Source of the DNA: Todiramphus chloris collaris
Taxonomy: Eukaryota > Chordata > Aves > Coraciiformes > Alcedinidae
NCBI GenBank assembly: GCA_025345505.1
Contig: JANVCC010000040.1
Span: 7,711,655 to 7,775,654 of the forward strand
DNA: 64,000 nt
Direction of reading: 5' to 3'
Shown here: piece by piece, positions 58,191-64,000 of the stretch
How the letters are laid out: each line of letters opens with the position of its first letter
How positions within the stretch are numbered: position 1 is the stretch's first letter
The notes under the pieces: generated by a model
Told to the model about the DNA's origin: nothing
Database searches by the model: none
What the model saw: the letters and a program-made list of their open reading frames with translations, nothing else
Program-made: the position numbers and the translations under genes

Positions 58191-59183
58191 ATGGCACCCC
58201 GGATAAGATTGAGTCTTTCAAAGCCTCTCCCAACCATATGCGAAACCCACGAGGAAGCGGTGGAAGATTCAGTCAGCAACCCAAAATGCACTGGAAGCAC
58301 CACAGCCAGCCCAGACTCATATTCCAGCGATGACTACATCCAATCCATCTGCCACCTTGCCAGGCCCACCTTCCCTGGCCTTCCTGAAAACACCCGTAGG
58401 GTTCAAGACAGAAAGACCCTGAAGACCCTTGAAGACATGCCATGGTCTCCACCCCTTGAGGGGATGCAGCAGGAGATGCCTAAATGTAAATTGACCGATT
58501 TAATCTCAACTGTGGTGCCACTGGGAAAAGTCATGCCTGCAGAAGCTAACTTTTGGTCTAGAGAAGACCCCCTGGCACAGATTTACACCTGTGCAGGCAA
58601 TCTCTGCTCCTCCAAGGCTTCTTCATATGGTAAAAGCTCCAGTACTGGTTGCTCATGGTACAACTCTTCTGCCCCAAACAGTGAACTTTATCCCCCAACC
58701 ATGAAAGAAAAAGCCACAGGGAACCCCAATGTTCCACGAGTGTTTGCCTTTCCAAGGCTTCCCTCCCCAAGACCAGTGCAGAAAGAAGTGATCTACTCAG
58801 AGCAGAAGTATCTCAGAAGAGATGAGGGAGCAGTTTTAGGGAACAACCACAGTCAGAAAGAAAATAGCCCCATGTTCATTACAGGTGAAGAGCTGCCACC
58901 ATCCTCGGCCAGAGGGAAGCTGGTAGGAAATCCAGTCTTGCGCTGCTCTGTAAGAAGGCAGAGCTGTTTGCTCAGTAGAGCAGGCACCAACGAAACAGAA
59001 GGGAGAGAAACTCCTCACCATGACAAAAATGTAATGGGTGATGTCCCCACTAAGCAGAGATACTCTGAGTGTTTCCAGCTACCTAAAAAAGCCATGATCC
59101 ATAACTGGATTTCAGAGCACAGATGCATCTGGAAAGAAGCAAAAGTAAAAGCTTGTTTGCTCCCAGCCATTGCAGAAGTGTGA
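58191..59183 (+). CDS. DEPP-family protein (DEPP1-like), intact 330-aa single coding exon
   Basis: The start is chosen at ccATGG, two bases after the acceptor ttctttgcag (58188). An ATG upstream in frame at 58068 would lie in the intron. Blocks match human DEPP1 as I recall it. Residues about 12-22 read LPTICETHEE (human LPTIRETTEE). Residues about 46-62 read SDDYIQSICHLARPTFP (human LDDYVRSISRLAQPT). Residues about 102-108 read KLTDLIS (human SLRDITA). A DPL block lies near 130. The last residues are LLPAIAEV (human HLPVIHEL). Conservation of both ends means the frame is complete. It is longer than the 212-aa human protein; the extra length lies in the Ser/Pro-rich, probably disordered middle. 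No signal peptide or membrane segment is seen. Mammalian DEPP1 is a FOXO- and progesterone-induced protein linked to peroxisomes, ROS and autophagy; whether this one shares those roles is unknown. It could be DEPP1 itself or an ohnolog. Confidence 0.72.
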   Translation: MAPRIRLSLSKPLPTICETHEEAVEDSVSNPKCTGSTTASPDSYSSDDYIQSICHLARPTFPGLPENTRRVQDRKTLKTLEDMPWSPPLEGMQQEMPKCKLTDLISTVVPLGKVMPAEANFWSREDPLAQIYTCAGNLCSSKASSYGKSSSTGCSWYNSSAPNSELYPPTMKEKATGNPNVPRVFAFPRLPSPRPVQKEVIYSEQKYLRRDEGAVLGNNHSQKENSPMFITGEELPPSSARGKLVGNPVLRCSVRRQSCLLSRAGTNETEGRETPHHDKNVMGDVPTKQRYSECFQLPKKAMIHNWISEHRCIWKEAKVKACLLPAIAEV

Positions 59184-61165
59184 AGAAGTAGTTGTTCAGA
59201 ACAATTTTGTTCACAAGATATAACTACCTTGTGTTCTAGAAGCTCTCCCTGGAGTCCCAACACAGAAAACATGGCTTGAATGTGCATGCAAGTCAGGGAG
59301 ACTTTTGTGACCCATCATATCCTTCATCAGTGGGCAAAGGGACAATTCAGAGTCTCAACCACTAAGGAAGCAGCAATTAGTTCCCATTTTGGAAAGGCAA
59401 CAGTTCATAAAGCATCTCCCCCCACCTATTTCCCTGAGCATGAAGAAAAGCTGGAGAGAGTACAAACCCCATCTGTTCTGGAGGAGAAGTCACCTGTGGG
59501 AACATCAAACTATGCGCGTTTTCCAGCAAATGCCAAGCAGACAGATGTTGCCCCACTTGGGTGCAGTTATTCTGCAAGGAACATTGTGACTGATGCATGG
59601 ACAGTACTAAATGTGCTCTCGCAGACATACGCTTTTACTAGGAGACCCATTATAGATCACTGCGTCAACACCAGAATACCACCGGATGTCACCTGTTAGT
59701 GCAGCACCACCTAGAAATACTTTTTAAAAAATCATAAGAAGTCTTTTATCAGGACTTGCCAGAGGGCAACGTGGAGAATATTACAAATCCTTGGGGTGGG
59801 GATTTTCCTGTTGCTTACCCTGGCACAACTCTGTAACTTTACTCCTTGCTTTACCCTTGGCAGGAGGAGAGCTAGGAGCCCTAGGTGGGCCTTGCCCTCC
59901 CAGCACCGCAGCTGTCCTGGAGCTGTAACAAACTGCGATGCCAGCTGTGAAAAACCAGATGTTGTGCTGGCTGCTGCCCTGTCACACCCGCACCATCCAC
60001 ACTGCACGCCGTGGGCACCCGCTGCCGGGAGAGCTCGTGCGCAGCTCTGCGGGCTCAGCAGCACAAACAGAAGAGCAGCTGTGGCTGAGGGGCAGCCTGG
60101 GGATGCTGGGCTGGCGTTCGCAGGAACTGAATGTGAAATAATAATTTCTGAGTTTCTCTGCATATTTGTGCTTCTATATTCCCACCAGGCTCACGGCACT
60201 GGCTGTGATTTGCCAGGTGCTGTGAGACTGAAACATGAAACGACCACGCGTGTGTGTTACAACCATCCAGCACACAACACATAAACCCATCCAGCTGATG
60301 TGAGTGCTACATGGGATGTCTGTAGGAAGAGAAGCATTCCCACATTGCTGTGAGATCCCGGCATGGTGTGATGAGCCCACACCCAGGTCATCCCTCACTG
60401 CTGCGTGGAGATGTCTCCATACAGAGGAACTGTCTCATCGTCGCGGTCTCTGTCAGTTAGAGCAACTTCCTGTCCTTGTGATGGTACCACATTCTCTGTA
60501 GCCAGCCAAGAGAAGTAGGTGAGAAAAACTGCAAAGCAATACCAGCCTAATTATCATTACTACTACTAGGAATAAATGTTTTGTCACAGAGGAGAGCCGA
60601 GGGACCAGGCTGTTTGTTCAACGGCAGCTAAGATGGGAAATACCATAGGGAAGCTGCAATTATAAAAATGCTCACAAGCAATTTCTAAACCACCTTCAAG
60701 TAGATTAAATCAGAAGCCAACTTCCGCTTAGTACCAGCATGAGTGCAAATAAGCTCAAGGATCAAAAGGTGAGCATATCTGAGCTCCTTATTCTCACATC
60801 TCTTACCTCAAGCATTTTTTTACCCTGTTGAAATTCATTTGCACTACGAAGCCCAACTGCTTTTCATCTTCTGTTTTGAACTAACCACACAGCAAGAACA
60901 AAAGTGAAGGTGGCTCCAGCATTTATTAGAGCCAATGGTGAGAGCTGAACTGGGGAGGTGCCAGCCCCCTCTGCCTCCATCACATCTTTCCCTTTCTTCT
61001 CAGGTTAATGCTGGGATTTAAGGGATGCTTGTCCTCATTGCCCTGATGATATTTTAATTTCTCTCCATGTGAATATTTGTGACACTAATGCCTAGAAAGT
61101 CTTGTGCCAACTGCATGTATCACTGCTTTTGACAAACAAATAAAACTGTTACACTGAGCTGCTGT
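59184..61165 (+). other. Probable 3' UTR of the DEPP-like gene
   Basis: This follows the TGA stop. The same frame stays open to 59699 with one further TGA at 59277-59279 (see findings). Candidate hexamers AATAAA lie near 60571 and at 61139-61144. The latter has a GT/T-rich downstream stretch and is the better end. The length is inferred. Confidence 0.4.
61139..61144 (+). terminator. Candidate polyadenylation signal of the DEPP-like gene
   Basis: AATAAA is followed within about 30 bases by gagctgctgtttcc. It gives a 3' UTR of about 2 kb. Confidence 0.4.
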
Positions 61166-61985
61166 TTCCATTATTGCAGAACCATGGATAATTATTTTCA
61201 GTGCAGGGCTGGACAACAGCATGAGGGCTTGTGACTTGCTACCCAATAGAACCAGCTCCTGGGTTCCTTTCCCACATATTCAATGACTTCAAAGCTTTTC
61301 TGTCTTGTCAAGGTCAGGTCTTCCATGTCCATGACCCAGGCAATTGCTTCCCTTAAAACCAGCCAAGCTGTGCATCAGCAGTGCTGTAGCTAAAACATTC
61401 ATCCTCATGGCAGAGGCACAGAAGGACCTTCACACCTCACCCCTTAGGTAGCTGATGCCCAACACTGTGAGCTCTTCTCAGCTGCCACATAATCCTGCGA
61501 GTGTCTAAAACCCATCAACTTTTCCAGCAGAGCTCCTTAGAGATCTAAAACCTATGAGCAGGGACTGGAGCACAGATGTGCCATGTCCAGAGGAGAGACC
61601 AGCCCCGGGCCTCACAGCAAAGCAAATCCTGCTGCTCCTGGCTCTGCAGATACTGCAATATCCAGAGCACAGAGCTGCAAGAGCAAGTTAGAGCTGCAAC
61701 TCAAGACACCCTGGGAAAAGCCCTGAACTGCTCTTACACAGGCCAGGAACAGTGCTGTGGGTGGTCTGCAGGGCTGGGGTGAATGGCAGGGCTGTGCTCA
61801 GGGCTGGAAGGCATCTGTAAACCCAGCAGCAACCCCAGGTTTGCTCAGCAGCAGGTTGCCACATGCCCATTGAGCACTAGATGTTTGAAGCTAGGTGCAA
61901 AAGCCTTGGATGAATAAAGGTTGGGATTGAATTGCCTTTTTCTGAAGCATACTTTTTGTATACTGAAAACTAAGGTTCTACTCAA

Positions 61986-62385
61986 NNNNNNNNNNNNNNN
62001 NNNNNNNNNNNNNNNNNNNNNNNNNNNNNNNNNNNNNNNNNNNNNNNNNNNNNNNNNNNNNNNNNNNNNNNNNNNNNNNNNNNNNNNNNNNNNNNNNNNN
62101 NNNNNNNNNNNNNNNNNNNNNNNNNNNNNNNNNNNNNNNNNNNNNNNNNNNNNNNNNNNNNNNNNNNNNNNNNNNNNNNNNNNNNNNNNNNNNNNNNNNN
62201 NNNNNNNNNNNNNNNNNNNNNNNNNNNNNNNNNNNNNNNNNNNNNNNNNNNNNNNNNNNNNNNNNNNNNNNNNNNNNNNNNNNNNNNNNNNNNNNNNNNN
62301 NNNNNNNNNNNNNNNNNNNNNNNNNNNNNNNNNNNNNNNNNNNNNNNNNNNNNNNNNNNNNNNNNNNNNNNNNNNNNNNNNNNNN
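61986..62385. other. Assembly gap (400 N)
   Basis: Exactly 400 consecutive N separate two contigs. The size may be an estimate. Confidence 1.
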
Positions 62386-63199
62386 TCAAGCAACTGGGTT
62401 TTGCAAAAGGAGACCAAGCTACTGGGATGCAGCAAGGGTGGAAACAAACACAGGCAAATTAGGGTCACAGGAGTGACCAAGACAGCAGCGTGAGAGGAGG
62501 GAAACAGGGGACCAGTGGTGTCTGTGAGCAGGGCAGCTCCCAGCAGGCGGGGGATGCTGAGTGGATTCCAGCTGTGTAGTAAAGGCTGTGACAGAGTCAA
62601 GAAGAGGAAACTGCTTTACATTGGACAGAGACAACAGATAAGGGAGGGTTGTTTCTATTAGCTTCAGCCACCCTTCGGGTTCAGATAAATCTTGGTTTGA
62701 AAAGCACAGCCCTCACCTTCTTCATCATTGCCTCTGTTGGAGATGAGCACATCAGCCCACCATGACATCACTGGGCAATCAAATACTGCAACGAATCCCT
62801 GTATGGGGCAGTTTTGCAGCCATACAGCATCATCTACCTCCCACGGATGCCCTTTGGGCTAGCCTGCTGGGGAGTCAGGGTGTGAGGCAGCCCCCTCGCT
62901 CTCAGAGCTGCTGTCCTACCAGAGGAAAAGAAATAGGATAAAATGATGTGGAAGATAGTTCTACAGCACTTTTCTCCCTCTTGCCCCTCTTTGGTGACCA
63001 CACAGACAAACCCCCGTGGCTGGTGGGACACCCTCCACCCTGGGTTTTACCCTGTCCAGAACAGCAGCTGAGGAATCACCAGGTGGGATAAACCTGCAGA
63101 AGTCGCAGCCTGTTCAGAAGTGCTCCCAGACAAGAAAGAAAACCTTACCTAGGAATTTAGGTCACGGAGTGAGATAAAAGCCATGCTGCTTCTGTGGCC

Positions 63200-63340
63200 A
63201 ATCTCATGGCAGGCTCCGCATTTGAAGTCACTGGCAGAAAAATCTCATTTATTGAGATCATCAGAAAGGCCGAAGGGATTTGGATTAATTTGAATGGGGA
63301 ATTGGTATCCAAATCCCACTGGCAGCTTTCAGTCTCAGCC
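63200..63340 (-). repeat. Decayed palindromic interspersed repeat (family unnamed)
   Basis: A perfect 11-bp inverted repeat (GGGATTTGGAT at 63275-63285, ATCCAAATCCC at 63307-63317) encloses a 21-base spacer containing gaatggggaattgg. On the minus strand the wording resembles a palindromic sauropsid repeat with a GATTTAGGCACC...CCTAAATCCC core. Boundaries and name are uncertain. Confidence 0.4.
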
Positions 63341-64000
63341 TTCACAACCAGTTCGCAATCAATCTGTGGGCTAACGTGCAATTCTGCTTGCACGATCATG
63401 AAGCCTTTTGCTGCTGCAAACAGTATATGCATTTGGGCACAAAATCACAACCAGAATTTACAAACCAGAGATGCTGAGGTAGAAACAAAACTATCAGACT
63501 CCATCCTCAAATACTTGTCTTTTAGGTAACAAAAATACTGATCAGCTCAAGCCAAAGGCAAAGAAGAAACAGCTCTGTGAGCTTCGCTAATGGGATCTGG
63601 TGATCAGAAGCAGCTCAGAAACTCCTACAGCAGCCACAGCCCACTGAGACCCTCACTCACAGCAGCAGGGGCCTTCCTGTGCCAGCACAGACAGCCAGGA
63701 AAGCAGATGTTATCCAGAAACTGGAGTATGAGCCAGTGCAATGTGATCACAAACAGGGATAGGGCATGAACGGATCTCTCTCAGCAAGGGATCATAATGA
63801 CCAGAGACAAGCTGGAGCAGATTTAAGGGCTGCACACAAACAGGCAGATGCAGGAGTGTGAGTGAGGTTAGCAACAGCAGTTTCTAAAACAGATTTTTAA
63901 TTCTAATGTTAAGCTAAAAGAAGCTATTTCTGTTTTAAGAAAAAATTCCAAATCTTTAAGCTCCTGTCACTGGTTAGGGTCAGGACAGCTCCAAGAGAGA

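Larger units (their letters stand above)
61166..64000. other. Intergenic tail, no gene seen
   Basis: Non-coding as far as I can see. It holds the assembly gap and the inverted repeat listed separately. Reading frames that cross the gap are artefacts of the N run. Confidence 0.6.

Noticed and set aside
61845-62600. Long open frames (up to 251 codons) on both strands
   Set aside because: They cross the 400-base N gap and are open only because N cannot encode stops.

Overview
This is vertebrate genomic DNA, most likely from a bird or another sauropsid. It has split genes with GT-AG introns. It carries a decayed avian-type CR1 3' end (5.88-6.29 kb), a much older CR1 copy (27.2-28.2 kb) with a small sister fragment (about 35.6 kb), and a MIR-like SINE relic. 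Interspersed repeats are few, which also suits a bird. I cannot name the species.

From 0 to about 49 kb, on the plus strand, lies the 3' three-quarters of ADAMTS2, the procollagen I/II amino-propeptidase. I can place 18 coding exons (946-45545). Their phases all fit, giving 915 residues and a stop. They run from inside the metalloprotease domain (zinc site HETGHVLGMEH) through the disintegrin-like domain, TSP1 repeat 1, Cys-rich region with an RGD, spacer, TSP1 repeats 2-4, PLAC domain and C-terminal tail. Signal peptide, propeptide and the start of the catalytic domain lie upstream of the window. A probable 3' UTR runs to about 49.1 kb.

From 49 to 55.6 kb I see no convincing gene. A short CpG-rich stretch with a G-quadruplex-type motif follows at 55.7-55.9 kb.

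From 56.27 to about 61.15 kb is the most interesting locus: an apparently intact two-exon plus-strand gene. It has a putative non-coding exon 1 ending in a consensus donor (56448), a 1.74-kb intron, and a single coding exon starting at a strong Kozak ATG (58191) and ending at 59183 (330 aa). The product carries the blocks that mark the DEPP family (DEPP1/C10orf10): an N-terminal LPTIxETxEE, an SxDDYIQSIxxLARPT block, and a C-terminal LPxIxE-V/L just before the stop. Mammalian DEPP1 lies on human chromosome 10, in a region paralogous to the ADAMTS2 neighbourhood (ADAMTS14, HNRNPF, RUFY2 and RASGEF1A against ADAMTS2, HNRNPH1, RUFY1 and RASGEF1C). This gene could therefore be a second, ohnologous DEPP gene, or a relocated DEPP1. 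That point is inference.

From 61.2 to 64 kb there is a 400-base assembly gap (61986-62385) and otherwise non-coding sequence, with a short perfect inverted repeat at 63275-63317 that looks like a decayed palindromic interspersed repeat. I see no rRNA, tRNA, CRISPR, retroviral or other virus-like element.
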